A stretch of 64,000 bases of DNA, taken from contig AP025252.1 of the NCBI GenBank assembly GCA_016865505.2, positions 5,726,137-5,790,136 on the forward strand. The letters run 5' to 3'. The position numbers and the translations under genes are program-made. Position 1 is the first letter of the stretch. The number at the start of each line of letters is the position of its first letter. Under the pieces are notes generated by a model. It ran no database searches. It saw only the letters and a program-made list of their open reading frames with translations, and was not told where the DNA came from. Shown here one piece after another: positions 8,830 to 18,010 of the stretch. This stretch comes from Bryobacterales bacterium F-183 (GTDB lineage Bacteria > Acidobacteriota > Terriglobia > Bryobacterales > Bryobacteraceae).

Positions 8830-10116
8830 TTACGGAATCGTCACTGTAACGCCGATTGGCAATTGCTTGTGTCCCTCAAGCCCCTGGACCGCCGGATTCG
8901 CAGCCTTGATCCGGTCGTACTTCGCGGCGTCCTTGTAATAGAGTTTCGCCAGTCCAAACAAAGTGTCGCCTACCTTTACGGTGTGGCTGGTCGATTTACT
9001 TTTCAACGAGGCTTCACTCCCTTGACCGCCGCCCTTCTTCAGACTCCAGCCCTTCAGCGCGAGCTCTAGCTTGGGAAGCGAAACCGGCGCGAACTCCAAC
9101 AGCGTAGGGTCCGCTCCAAGTAATGCATGGCCCCCCGCGTCAAGAAGCGTGAACGACGTCCGCGGGACAGTCGTTGCACCCTTCACTCTTGTTACAAACG
9201 GAAACACTCCCTCAACCGCCGATTGTTCAAACTTGAGAAACTGCTTCGACTTGCCCAGGGCCGTTGGATGAATGTTCACCATTCGCCCCTCTTGCAGTAC
9301 CCATGTTCCAAACTGGTCCGTAAACTTCACCTTGCCGCCGGACGTGTAGGCCGTCATGTAATGCCCGCCCGACCCCTTCCACTTAAAAGCGAACACATGG
9401 CTATCCTGAGTGGCATTCACCGCTCTTTGCAGTTGCACCATGATCTGATCGAACTTGGCGACATCGCCCACCAGGTTGACTGGCACGGAATCCACCCCGA
9501 TCCGGCGAAGGATGTTCGACACATGCGGTATGGTGTCATAGGACACGCCATTAAACGCACTATCCAGCATCCTCCTTTCGGTAAGGCCAACCCCCTGGGC
9601 GACTTCGTCAATCGAAAGCGAAAATCGCTGTCCGCTCAGGTTCATCGCTTTCGTGCAGGATGTCGCAAAGCACGACATGGGACCTCCACGAACAAAGCGA
9701 TTCGCCAGTGGACTGAAGAGCCGCAAACCGCCCTTCACTGCCCCGCCAACATCCACCACAGTCATCACTCGCAGGCCGTCTTTCACCGCTCCGCCCAACG
9801 AACCCTCACGCTCAAACTCGCCGAACGCCAGAACATCCACCAATCCATTGCCAAATCCCTGCAAAACTGAAGCGACACCGTTGGCAATCTTTGTGTTGAC
9901 CAGAACAGACGTATGTAGCAACCGGTTGTTCCGCGTCGCTTCCAGTTGCTCCTTGGCATTCAGCTCCATCCAGCGATTGTTGTCATCCACCATTCGGCTG
10001 AAGGACTCGGCTGTTTTGTGCAGTGCACCACCTAGCGCACTGTCAATTTTGGGTATTGGTCCCGAAATAATCGATGCTAGAGTCTGCAGTACACTGCGCT
10101 CTTGTGGTTCAGACAT
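8830..10116 (-). CDS. LysM protein with papain-like (Tox-PL/C39-like) central domain
   Basis: About 428 residues. Residues 1-130 are helical with Gly-rich hydrophobic segments. The centre carries an ordered Cys (GGPMSCFATSC), His (GGHYMTAY) and Asp (FTDQFGTW), the layout of papain-like peptidases or glutamine deamidases such as the Tox-PL fold. The last 50 residues are a clear LysM domain (HTVKVGDTLFGLAKLYY), which binds peptidoglycan or baseplate structures. No signal peptide is visible, so export would need a dedicated machine. ATG 10116 is preferred over GTG 10122 because AGGGG lies 7 nt before it. It is divergent from the next gene. The LysM call is secure; the enzyme call is inference. 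Confidence 0.7.
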   Translation of the reverse strand: MSEPQERSVLQTLASIISGPIPKIDSALGGALHKTAESFSRMVDDNNRWMELNAKEQLEATRNNRLLHTSVLVNTKIANGVASVLQGFGNGLVDVLAFGEFEREGSLGGAVKDGLRVMTVVDVGGAVKGGLRLFSPLANRFVRGGPMSCFATSCTKAMNLSGQRFSLSIDEVAQGVGLTERRMLDSAFNGVSYDTIPHVSNILRRIGVDSVPVNLVGDVAKFDQIMVQLQRAVNATQDSHVFAFKWKGSGGHYMTAYTSGGKVKFTDQFGTWVLQEGRMVNIHPTALGKSKQFLKFEQSAVEGVFPFVTRVKGATTVPRTSFTLLDAGGHALLGADPTLLEFAPVSLPKLELALKGWSLKKGGGQGSEASLKSKSTSHTVKVGDTLFGLAKLYYKDAAKYDRIKAANPAVQGLEGHKQLPIGVTVTIP

Positions 10117-10214
10117 TGGCACACCCCTCTGAATGGAAACGGTCCGTGCCTGATGAACTCAGGCCTCAGCTAGCAAGCGCATAAGGCGGGATTTTGTTTC
10201 ATTGGGAAGGCTGC

Positions 10215-10220
10215 TAGAGT
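10215..10220 (+). promoter_or_regulatory. -10-like box TAGAGT immediately before a start codon
   Basis: TAGAGT ends 7 nt before the ATG of the next gene, so transcription would begin at or next to the start codon. No Shine-Dalgarno is present. A -35 match (TTTTGT region) is weak. Confidence 0.35.
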
Positions 10221-10227
10221 CTTAAAC

Positions 10228-11466
10228 ATGCTCAGGCGTACTCTGGTCAGCACAAGCCTATGTTGGGCACTTGCACAGGCGCAGGGCCCTCAGGCCGGAA
10301 CACACCGGATGCTCTCCGGCGAAAGCAACATCTTGCGCCTCAACGGTGTCAGCTACGGCCAAGGCAGTTCCTTCCCCGTTACCGTTGAGTTCAAGGTCCC
10401 ACCGGCAGCAGAGCGACAGACCGGCACCCCGATAACCCTTCGTATCAAGGCGCCGAATACCGCTGCGCCAGATCTCACCCTTGCGCTCAGCGGCGCAACC
10501 CAGCGCGGCGACACCACCAACTACCGCATCGACTTTGACGCAAAAATCCTCTCCGGCGCGAACTTCGCCATCTTGCCCACCGACAAAATCACCTGCGCTT
10601 ACAGTCGCCAGGCAATCATGACCCCCAAGGACCAAGAGGCTCTCGGCTGCAGCCTAAAGCGCAATGAGCCTTCAACAGATGGCCTCTTCAACTTCGGATT
10701 CTTCCCAAGCGACGCATCGCGCCTCCAGTATCGTGAAGCGACCCTCACCGCCTTCGAAGCCCTAACCGGAAAGAAATGGTCCCCCCAACTCCCTCCGACC
10801 ATTAGCAGCAGCACAACAAGCCAGGCACCAAATGCCCCAGCCACCCCAGCCGCCAAAACGGTGCTATCCACGGACCCCAAGGCGATCTTCGGCATGATGG
10901 TCGGCACGCCCAGACCGGCCATGACATTCTGCCCGGACGACCTCACGCATCTACCCGCCGACATACCGCTTTGCCGCAGCCAGGCCGGTACGCAGTTTGC
11001 CGCCCTGTTGAGCGCGCTCAAAAGCGAACCAAACGTTCTCGATCACGAAAAGATGGGCTTGACCCTCATCTCCGTCTTCGCAAACAGTCGCGTCTTCGAC
11101 ACCAGGTTCACCGACAACGTGCAAGTGTATGTCGACGCTGCAAACGTGATGCAGCGCATCAAAGTATCCCCGCGCTTGGTCGCCGATCGCGAGGTGATGT
11201 CGATGCTCACCATGAAGTACGGCCAGCCAGGCAAGCAAACACTCACCACCTGGACAAGTCCCCAAGGCGGCGTAGTATCCAAAACGCCTAACTATTTCTG
11301 GACCTTCCCCAACGTCCTAATCGACTACTATTCCCGCGACACCACCATCGCCGACAAGCTTTCTACAGCCGGGGGCATTGATGTGTACACGCCCGCGTAC
11401 GTACGCCTCGCCGAAGAGTACCAAAAGAGGCGTGGAGCCCCGGCCCCAGGCAAGAACGGCATGTAG
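10228..11466 (+). CDS. Secreted protein of unknown function
   Basis: 412 residues with a short signal peptide (MLRRTLVSTSLCWALAQAQG). The N-terminal half looks like beta-sandwich material. A Ser/Thr/Ala/Pro linker lies at about residues 190-215, and a C-terminal part contains paired Cys residues (FCPDDL, PLCRSQ) that could form a disulfide in the periplasm. I recognise no family or catalytic motif. It is divergent from the LysM gene with a 111-bp spacer and stands alone before the helicase gene. The ATG is preceded by no Shine-Dalgarno but by a TAGAGT box. Confidence 0.72.
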   Translation: MLRRTLVSTSLCWALAQAQGPQAGTHRMLSGESNILRLNGVSYGQGSSFPVTVEFKVPPAAERQTGTPITLRIKAPNTAAPDLTLALSGATQRGDTTNYRIDFDAKILSGANFAILPTDKITCAYSRQAIMTPKDQEALGCSLKRNEPSTDGLFNFGFFPSDASRLQYREATLTAFEALTGKKWSPQLPPTISSSTTSQAPNAPATPAAKTVLSTDPKAIFGMMVGTPRPAMTFCPDDLTHLPADIPLCRSQAGTQFAALLSALKSEPNVLDHEKMGLTLISVFANSRVFDTRFTDNVQVYVDAANVMQRIKVSPRLVADREVMSMLTMKYGQPGKQTLTTWTSPQGGVVSKTPNYFWTFPNVLIDYYSRDTTIADKLSTAGGIDVYTPAYVRLAEEYQKRRGAPAPGKNGM

Positions 11467-11552
11467 CAGGCGGCCGCGGATCACTTCCCGGCGCTCCTGC
11501 TATCCTGAAAACAAAAGGGTTCCGGTTCGCCGTACAAAGATCCGAACACACA

Positions 11553-12821
11553 TTGATACAGCATTTCTCCGACCTCAAACTCTGCTCCGCCCTGCGGGAC
11601 AATCTCGCCAGGAACCAGTTCGTCACTCCGACGCCCGTCCAGGCGCAAGCCATCCCGCCTCTCCTCGAAGGCCGCGACGTTGTAGCAACCGCGCAAACCG
11701 GCACCGGCAAGACACTGGCCTTTTCGATCCCACTCATCGAAGCCCTCGCCGCCGTACCTCGCACCAAAACCATCAAGGCGCTGATCCTCAGCCCCACCCG
11801 CGAACTCGCCATCCAGATCGACGAGGCCTTCCGTCAACTCGCCCACGGCATGCAAATCCGCACCGCCGTCGTCGTCGGAGGCATGAGCGAGAAAGCCCAA
11901 CTGCGCGACATCCAGGCCGGCGCCGAAGTCGTCATCGCGACCCCAGGCCGTCTCTGTGACTATCTCGACCGCCGCATCATCGACCTCTCCCGCACTGCCA
12001 CCGTAGTCCTCGACGAAGCCGACCGCATGCTCGACATGGGCTTCCTCCCGGACCTGCGCCTCATCATGGGCAAGCTCCCCACCAAGCGCCACACGATGCT
12101 CTTCTCCGCCACCATGGACTCCTCAGTCGCTGGCCTGGTCGCAAGCTACGTCAACAACCCCGAGCGCATCGCCGTTGAGGCTTGTGCAGAAACCGCCGGC
12201 CGCATCGATCTCTTCTGTTACCAGGTCCCCCGCGGCTCCAAGTACGACCTGCTTGAGTACCTGCTCAAGAACGAGCAAGGTTCCTTCCTTGTATTCGTCG
12301 CCACCAAAGAAGGCGCGGACCGTCTGACAAAGTTCCTCGAGCGAGAGAACTTCAAAGTAGCCGCCATTCACGGTGACCGCTCGCAGAACGAGCGCAACAA
12401 AGCATTGCAAGGATTCAAGGACGGACTCTACCGTGTCCTGGTAGCCACCGACGTAGCCGCGCGAGGCATTCACGTAGACGACATCGCCCACGTCGTGAAT
12501 TACGATCTGCCCCAAGAGCCAGAGAACTTCGTTCACCGCATCGGACGCACAGGCCGAGCCGGCTCCCGCGGAGCCTCCTGGACATTCGTAACTCCCTTGG
12601 AACTCTCCGACGTACGCAAGTACGAAAGGACTCTCGGGATCCAAGTGCAATTCCGCGAACTCCCCCCGCTCCCCCGCCCCATCGGCCTCATCTCCGAAGC
12701 CGACATGGAAGAGTTCCTGGCATCCATGAGCGCCGCCAGCCTACCGCCACTCGTCAAAGATCCTAAGCCAACACCCCCGACACCATCAAGAAGCTTCTCC
12801 ACCCGCCGCCGTCGCCGCTGA
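11553..12821 (+). CDS. DEAD-box RNA helicase (RhlE-like)
   Basis: 422 residues starting at TTG. All core motifs are visible in order: Q motif (PTPVQAQAIP), I (ATAQTGTGKT), Ia (PTRELA), GG, Ib (TPGR), II (DEAD in VLDEADRML), III (SAT), then domain 2 with VFVATKEGADR, TDVAARGIH, and VI (HRIGRTGRAG). The C-terminus is a short basic tail (RRRRR) as in RhlE/RhlB helpers of rRNA maturation and the RNA degradosome. It unwinds short RNA duplexes with ATP in the cytoplasm. An ATG alternative is not available near the N-terminal homology, so TTG is accepted. Confidence 0.95.
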   Translation: MIQHFSDLKLCSALRDNLARNQFVTPTPVQAQAIPPLLEGRDVVATAQTGTGKTLAFSIPLIEALAAVPRTKTIKALILSPTRELAIQIDEAFRQLAHGMQIRTAVVVGGMSEKAQLRDIQAGAEVVIATPGRLCDYLDRRIIDLSRTATVVLDEADRMLDMGFLPDLRLIMGKLPTKRHTMLFSATMDSSVAGLVASYVNNPERIAVEACAETAGRIDLFCYQVPRGSKYDLLEYLLKNEQGSFLVFVATKEGADRLTKFLERENFKVAAIHGDRSQNERNKALQGFKDGLYRVLVATDVAARGIHVDDIAHVVNYDLPQEPENFVHRIGRTGRAGSRGASWTFVTPLELSDVRKYERTLGIQVQFRELPPLPRPIGLISEADMEEFLASMSAASLPPLVKDPKPTPPTPSRSFSTRRRRR

Positions 12822-12918
12822 TGGTTACGCAACTTTCGTTGTAGCCCTGCTAACGAACTAGCCGACCGCGCGCTAGCGTAAAATAACCTACAATAGAGCC
12901 TCGACGTGGAGAGCCTCT

Positions 12919-13848
12919 ATGCCAAAACACCCCTTGCCTTTGGTTTCCGTCCTGATGCCGTTCTACAACGAAGGGCGCTATCTGGATCGGGCGATCTCTT
13001 CAGTACTCAGCCAGTCCTACTTGAATCTCCAGCTCATCTTGATCGATGACAATTCCACGGACAACAGCCTGGATATAGCTGAGCGATTTGCAAGAGTCGA
13101 TAAGCGGATCACCATTATCCGACACGAACAGAACAAAGGCGGTGCGCTAGCACTCGCGGCGGCGGTAGCTCGCGCCGATGGGGATCTGATCGCCCGTCAT
13201 GATGCGGACGATTGGTCAGCGCCAACTAGAATCGAACGCCAAGTCGCCTTCCTCCAACGCAACGAGTCGGTCAGCCTGTGCGGCACGTTTGCGTTCGATG
13301 TTCATCCGGATGGCACAACGGATCTACTCGATCGGGAAATTAGCGACGCCAGAATCAAGATCGACGGAATGTTCAGGATGCCATTGTTGACAACTACGAC
13401 GATGGGAAGACGAGAGTTGTTCGTCAAACATGGGTGTGAAGATCACACGGTCGAAAAGTGCGGTGACTACTGTTTGTACGCACTGTATTTCGATGAATAT
13501 GAGCTGGCAAATATCCCTGATATTCTAATGTACAAACAGGTCCACGCGGCGAGCGCTACTGGGTCAAAATCCGAAATCGTTCGCAAGTGTGACATGGAAG
13601 CCAGGAGACGCGCTCTGCAAAAACTCGACCTGAACCCCACAGAGCATCAACTTGCCTGCCACGAACGGTTAGCACCTCAGTCGCAGATTGAAAAAACACG
13701 TATGAACTGGCTGCCACCAGTCGAGCAATGCGATCTTTCGACGTGGACAAAAGTCCTCCGTGAAGCCAATGAACGGAAGAAAGTGTTTGAGTCCCGCTCG
13801 CTCGAGGCGTTTCTCGACGAACGGCTAAAAGATGTCTCGAAGGGCTAA
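12919..13848 (+). CDS. Family 2 glycosyltransferase
   Basis: 309 residues. The GT-A fold start is typical: PLVSVLMPFYNEGRYL, then LILIDDNSTDNS, NKGGALALAAAVARADGD and the metal-binding DxD in RHDADDWS. The C-terminal third is less typical and holds no membrane segment, so it is a soluble cytoplasmic enzyme. It would transfer a sugar from a nucleotide donor to an unknown glycan or lipid acceptor. GGAGAG lies about 6 nt before the ATG and a TACAAT box about 23 nt before that. Composition appears lower in GC than neighbours, and no other glycan genes are adjacent, which hints at acquisition. Its stop overlaps that of the convergent cyclase gene by CTAA. Confidence 0.93.
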   Translation: MPKHPLPLVSVLMPFYNEGRYLDRAISSVLSQSYLNLQLILIDDNSTDNSLDIAERFARVDKRITIIRHEQNKGGALALAAAVARADGDLIARHDADDWSAPTRIERQVAFLQRNESVSLCGTFAFDVHPDGTTDLLDREISDARIKIDGMFRMPLLTTTTMGRRELFVKHGCEDHTVEKCGDYCLYALYFDEYELANIPDILMYKQVHAASATGSKSEIVRKCDMEARRRALQKLDLNPTEHQLACHERLAPQSQIEKTRMNWLPPVEQCDLSTWTKVLREANERKKVFESRSLEAFLDERLKDVSKG

Positions 13849-14606
13849 GGCAGGATCGCCAGCAACCGTGCAGGACCTCCGCTCCCGCCCTCAATCTTGA
13901 TCGGAGCCACAATCAACGTCGCCCCCGTAGCCGGTAACCGCTCCAAATTCGCGACATTCTCGATCCCATAAATGTTCTCCGCCGCCAGCACCCGGTGCGT
14001 CTCAAACATCCTCGAAGGACCATGATCGTTACTCGCCGTATCGATCCCCACGCCGTACACCCCACGTTTCACCAGCAACTCCGCCGCCGCGGGCGCAATC
14101 CCCGGAAAGTGCAAGTTCGCAGTATCCCCCGCGACATCACTCCCCAAATACTTCTTCTTATCCGGCCAAAACTTCCCCCACCCCGTCCGGAACAGCACAA
14201 TCGACCCCTTCCGTATCGCCCCATGCTGCTTCTCCCAAGCCAGTACGTCCGCCGCGCTAGCCAGATAATCGGCGTTGCGCTCAGCCTGCAAAGACACGTC
14301 AATCACATTGACAGGAGCCACTAGCTTCGAAGCGGCAACGCCCTCCAACGCCAACTTCCCCTCGGCAAAATGGACCGGCGAGTCCACATGCGTCCCGCCA
14401 TGTTCATCAGTCGAGAAACCACCAGCGGCGTACCAGAACCCTTGCGCATTCTTCGCCCACCCATCCTTGCGATGCACGAACCCCTTGGCATTCGGCCAGT
14501 AAATCGTCTTCGAGTTAAACGGATACGTCAGGTCGACAATCTTCGCCGGATCGATGTCCGCCGAACACAGGGCAAGCAACAGAACGGGAAACACAGGTCT
14601 CTCCAC
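13845..14606 (-). CDS. Cyclase-family metal hydrolase (kynurenine formamidase-like), exported
   Basis: 253 residues. The family signature HGGTHVDSPVHF supplies the metal ligands, and the later ETHRVLAAENIYGIENVANL is also typical of the cyclase/KynB superfamily. Members hydrolyse cyclic or N-formyl amides; the substrate here is unknown. An N-terminal hydrophobic segment (PVFPVLLLALCSA) suggests export, unusual for KynB itself. The gene starts 3 bp after the TonB-linked receptor stop, so the two are almost certainly cotranscribed and may act on the same imported or surface substrate. Confidence 0.85.
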   Translation of the reverse strand: MERPVFPVLLLALCSADIDPAKIVDLTYPFNSKTIYWPNAKGFVHRKDGWAKNAQGFWYAAGGFSTDEHGGTHVDSPVHFAEGKLALEGVAASKLVAPVNVIDVSLQAERNADYLASAADVLAWEKQHGAIRKGSIVLFRTGWGKFWPDKKKYLGSDVAGDTANLHFPGIAPAAAELLVKRGVYGVGIDTASNDHGPSRMFETHRVLAAENIYGIENVANLERLPATGATLIVAPIKIEGGSGGPARLLAILP

Positions 14607-14609
14607 GCG

Positions 14610-17600
14610 CTAGTAGTAAAGCTTCAGTCCGAACTGCATGATACGCGGCGCCCCAGCCGTGGTGATGCGTCCGAAATTCGGATTCGTAAACGCCGCTACC
14701 GGATTTCCAAAGTTCGGCTTGTTCGCGATGTTGAACGTCTCCCAGCGGAACTCAATCTCCCGGCGCTCGCGGAAGCGGAACTGCTTAAACATCGCCGTGT
14801 CCACATTCACGATCCCCGGACCCACCAGCGTATTGCGGCCCACCGTACCAAACGTCCCCAGGTCCGGCAGCGCGAACTGGGTGGTATCGAAGTACCGGCG
14901 AATCATGTCCGCCCGCGGCGCGTCGGAATTGATCGTGACCTTGCCGCGTACATCCGCGCGATCACGACCCACGCCGGCAACGGATCGATCCGCACCCGCG
15001 AATACCGTGAACGGCAATCCCGCCTGCAGTGTCAGGATTCCGTTCACCTGCCAGCCGCCCAACAAAGTACGCGCCACCCCAGGCTGCTTTTTGAAGAACG
15101 GCAGCTCATACAGGAACGATCCCACCGCACGATGCCGTACGTCAAAATCCGAAAGTCCCTTGTCCAGATTCTGCCGGAACGGATTCGTCGCCTGATTACC
15201 AACACCGGAATTACCATCGTTCGACGCCAGATCCAGTGACTTCGCCCAAACATACGAACTCAGAATCGAAACACCACTCGAAAACCGCCGGTTCACACTC
15301 AACTGCAGCGAATGGTACGTCGAGTTCGCCGTCGACTGTGTATTCTGAATCTGCTCAAAGCCCTGATAGATGCGCCTCGCATTCACATTGCCCGGCGTCG
15401 AATTGCCAGGCACAAAGACCGCCGGATTGATGTTCTGTCCCACCATCATGCGCGTGCCCTTCGACCCGACATAGGCAGCCGTCACAACCGTACTCTTCCA
15501 AACCTCATGCTGGATGTTGGCGTTCCACTGCTGCATGTACCCAGCCGTGAAATCTGGATCGATCGAGTTGTGCCGGACCGGAGCGATAAACTGCCGCGTC
15601 GGCCGATCCTCCAGCCGTGGCGCACCGTAGTTCACCAGCGCTGGCAACACATTAGGCGTGTTCCGGTACGGGTCACTGAACGCAACGTCGAACGTCGTAA
15701 TCCCCAATGAAAACGGCTGATTCGTGGAGTTCGTATTCAGCGCGACCAGCCGCAACGTGTCGGAGAATACGCCATAGCCCAAGCGTACGCTCGTCTTGCC
15801 TTTCCCATTCGGATCCCAAGCGATGCCCACTCGCGGCGAGAATCGCGCCCAGCGATTCGGCGTGATGCCATTCGGAACCCCGGCATCACCAGGAAACAGC
15901 GCGCCAACAGGCGCATTCGGCCAAACCGTTGACTTCTGCCCCGGACGAAACGCACCAAGCTCCCCGTTCTTCTCCTTCACGGTGAGATACGGTTCCCATC
16001 GCAATCCAAGATTCACCGTCAAACGCCGGTTCACACGCCAATCGTCGTTGAAGTACAGGAACGGAGTCCACTTGTATTGGAAAGCCCGCAGCGGCGAATT
16101 CTGAAACACCGTACGTGGTACGCCAAGGAAGAAGTCCGCGTATCCGTAAAATGCGTTGCTCCGCTGGCCATCAAAGCTCCATTGCGGCGTCACCTGGAAG
16201 AATTCGCGGCCGTTGCGCCGCACATACGCCATCTCGCCGCCCATCGACAACAAGTGGTTTCCCTTGGTCACCGTCAGCGTATCGATGAACTGATAATTCT
16301 GCATGTAGCTGAAAAACGCCGTATTGATACGTGCGTTGAAGCCGTTCGCGATATTGATCGACCAGTCCGTCGGATTGCCCGGAGGCGCGAGCGACACGCA
16401 GGTCGCACAACCCAAATCCAGCCAATCCTTGGCGGCAGCAGTCGGCAGCGGCGACCGGATAAACGTGTTCCGCGCGAACGTAAAGGTCGCATTGTTCACA
16501 ATGTTTGGCGAGAAAATATGCGAATCGTTCAGCGTCACATTGTGTGTGGACCAGTTGTTACGTGAATTGAATGTCGGCAACGTGTGATTAAAGTCAATCC
16601 GGTAGTCCGAATACAAATAACGCAGGCTGGCCTTATTGTTATTTGAGAATCCGTGATCCAGCTTCAACGTGTACTGATCTTCTTCCGTCGGCAGCGAAAG
16701 GTTGTACGCAAGGATGTTGCCCGGAGAGTTGGGCAGCGGCAGAAACGCATTCGTGAAGTTCTGCGCCACGCGATCCAAACGCGACGTTGGTATCACATTC
16801 CCAGGGAACGGTGTACCCGTGCTGGTCGCAGTCACCGTCGCCGGATCCGCCACAAAACGACCCGCCGGCAGATTCGTTTGCGAAAAGTCACCCCGCCGTT
16901 CCAGAGCCGTTGGCATCACTGCCGACGACGCAAGTTGCCCAAAGCGCTGCCGCGTGTACTCCGTAGCAAAGAAGATAAATGTACGATCACGACCATCATA
17001 AAGCTTTGGCAGCTTCACCGGCGCGCCGAACGTCCCACCAAACTGATTGCGCTTCAGCGGATCTGGAATTGCAGCAAAGAAGTTGCGGGTATTGAGCTTA
17101 TCATTGCGCAGGAAGTTATAAAGCACGCCCTTCACTTGATTCGTGCCGGACTTCGTCACCATATTCACAACCGCGCCAGCATTGCGTCCGTTCACCGCCG
17201 AATAGCTGTTTTGCAGGATCGAGAACTCCTGCAGCGCATCGGGATTCGGAAACGCCGCGGGCAGATTGTTGTACATGTCCATGTTCAAGCCGCCATCGAG
17301 CGTATACGAAGACTGATTCGGCCGCGCACCGTTCACGGAAAACACAATGCTCGTATTCAACGCCACTAGCGTAGCGGCAGATCCAGCACCCATCTGAATC
17401 GAACCCGGCAACAGTGCCTGTAACTGCAGTGCGTTGCGGCCGTTCAACGGGAGGTCCACCATACGGTTGGCATCCACCACTTCCTTGACCGTCGCGGAGA
17501 AGGTATCCACGGTCGAAACGGCAGTCGAAACCTCAACAGTTTCCTTCACCTCGCCAACTTGCAATGCAACGTCCACACGCGCCCGCTGGTTTACTTCGAT

Positions 17601-17879
17601 CAATACATTCGATTGCTGCGCACGCTTGAACCCGGGGGCTTCAATCGCAACGCTATAAGTGCCAGGACGTAGGTTCGGAAATACATAATTACCATCTGCG
17701 TTTGCTTCGGTTGTTTCCACCGCCGAGGTGGCGATATTCGTCGCAGTCACCCGTGCACTCGCAACAGCGGCACCGGAACTATCGCTGATAGTCCCGAAAA
17801 TCGTGGATGTAGCGACTTGGGCGGACAAAGCTCCTGCGAACACCAGCAACACAGAGCTAGCGAGTTGAAGACGTGTCAT
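14610..17879 (-). CDS. TonB-dependent receptor-like outer membrane protein with carboxypeptidase-regulatory domain (Oar type)
   Basis: 1089 residues. A signal peptide ending near residue 20 is followed by a carboxypeptidase-regulatory-like beta-sandwich at about 22-105 (GTISDSSGAAVASARV; GTYSVAIEAPGFK). A plug domain follows (residues 110-230; LPLNGRNALQLQALLPG), then a long beta-barrel ending in an aromatic residue (FGLKLYY). This Oar-like architecture is abundant in Acidobacteria. Such proteins import large or complex ligands or have adhesion-like roles; no ligand can be named. No TonB, ExbB or ExbD is nearby. A TATAGT box lies 7 nt before the ATG with no Shine-Dalgarno. Confidence 0.95.
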   Translation of the reverse strand: MTRLQLASSVLLVFAGALSAQVATSTIFGTISDSSGAAVASARVTATNIATSAVETTEANADGNYVFPNLRPGTYSVAIEAPGFKRAQQSNVLIEVNQRARVDVALQVGEVKETVEVSTAVSTVDTFSATVKEVVDANRMVDLPLNGRNALQLQALLPGSIQMGAGSAATLVALNTSIVFSVNGARPNQSSYTLDGGLNMDMYNNLPAAFPNPDALQEFSILQNSYSAVNGRNAGAVVNMVTKSGTNQVKGVLYNFLRNDKLNTRNFFAAIPDPLKRNQFGGTFGAPVKLPKLYDGRDRTFIFFATEYTRQRFGQLASSAVMPTALERRGDFSQTNLPAGRFVADPATVTATSTGTPFPGNVIPTSRLDRVAQNFTNAFLPLPNSPGNILAYNLSLPTEEDQYTLKLDHGFSNNNKASLRYLYSDYRIDFNHTLPTFNSRNNWSTHNVTLNDSHIFSPNIVNNATFTFARNTFIRSPLPTAAAKDWLDLGCATCVSLAPPGNPTDWSINIANGFNARINTAFFSYMQNYQFIDTLTVTKGNHLLSMGGEMAYVRRNGREFFQVTPQWSFDGQRSNAFYGYADFFLGVPRTVFQNSPLRAFQYKWTPFLYFNDDWRVNRRLTVNLGLRWEPYLTVKEKNGELGAFRPGQKSTVWPNAPVGALFPGDAGVPNGITPNRWARFSPRVGIAWDPNGKGKTSVRLGYGVFSDTLRLVALNTNSTNQPFSLGITTFDVAFSDPYRNTPNVLPALVNYGAPRLEDRPTRQFIAPVRHNSIDPDFTAGYMQQWNANIQHEVWKSTVVTAAYVGSKGTRMMVGQNINPAVFVPGNSTPGNVNARRIYQGFEQIQNTQSTANSTYHSLQLSVNRRFSSGVSILSSYVWAKSLDLASNDGNSGVGNQATNPFRQNLDKGLSDFDVRHRAVGSFLYELPFFKKQPGVARTLLGGWQVNGILTLQAGLPFTVFAGADRSVAGVGRDRADVRGKVTINSDAPRADMIRRYFDTTQFALPDLGTFGTVGRNTLVGPGIVNVDTAMFKQFRFRERREIEFRWETFNIANKPNFGNPVAAFTNPNFGRITTAGAPRIMQFGLKLYY

Positions 17880-17886
17880 GGGCGAG

Positions 17887-17892
17887 ACTATA
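17887..17892 (-). promoter_or_regulatory. -10-like box TATAGT for the TonB-type receptor
   Basis: TATAGT matches the consensus at five of six bases and ends 7 nt before the ATG, implying a leaderless or nearly leaderless mRNA. A good -35 is not seen at 16-18 bp. Confidence 0.45.
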
Positions 17893-17953
17893 TCATGCCG
17901 GAAACCAAAAAAGCGGAACCAGATTCACAGACAATAACCATCGCCCCAAAAGG

Positions 17954-17985
17954 AAAAAGCCCCTCCGCGCGAGGCGGAAGGGCTT
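17954..17985 (-). terminator. Rho-independent terminator of the ribosomal protein operon
   Basis: On the minus strand AAGCCCTTCCGC pairs with GCGGAGGGGCTT (12 bp, one G-U) around a CTCGC loop, followed by five T. It lies 26 bp after the rplI stop codon. Confidence 0.85.
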
Positions 17986-18010
17986 CCATCACTACAATCG
18001 ATCCGAAGAA

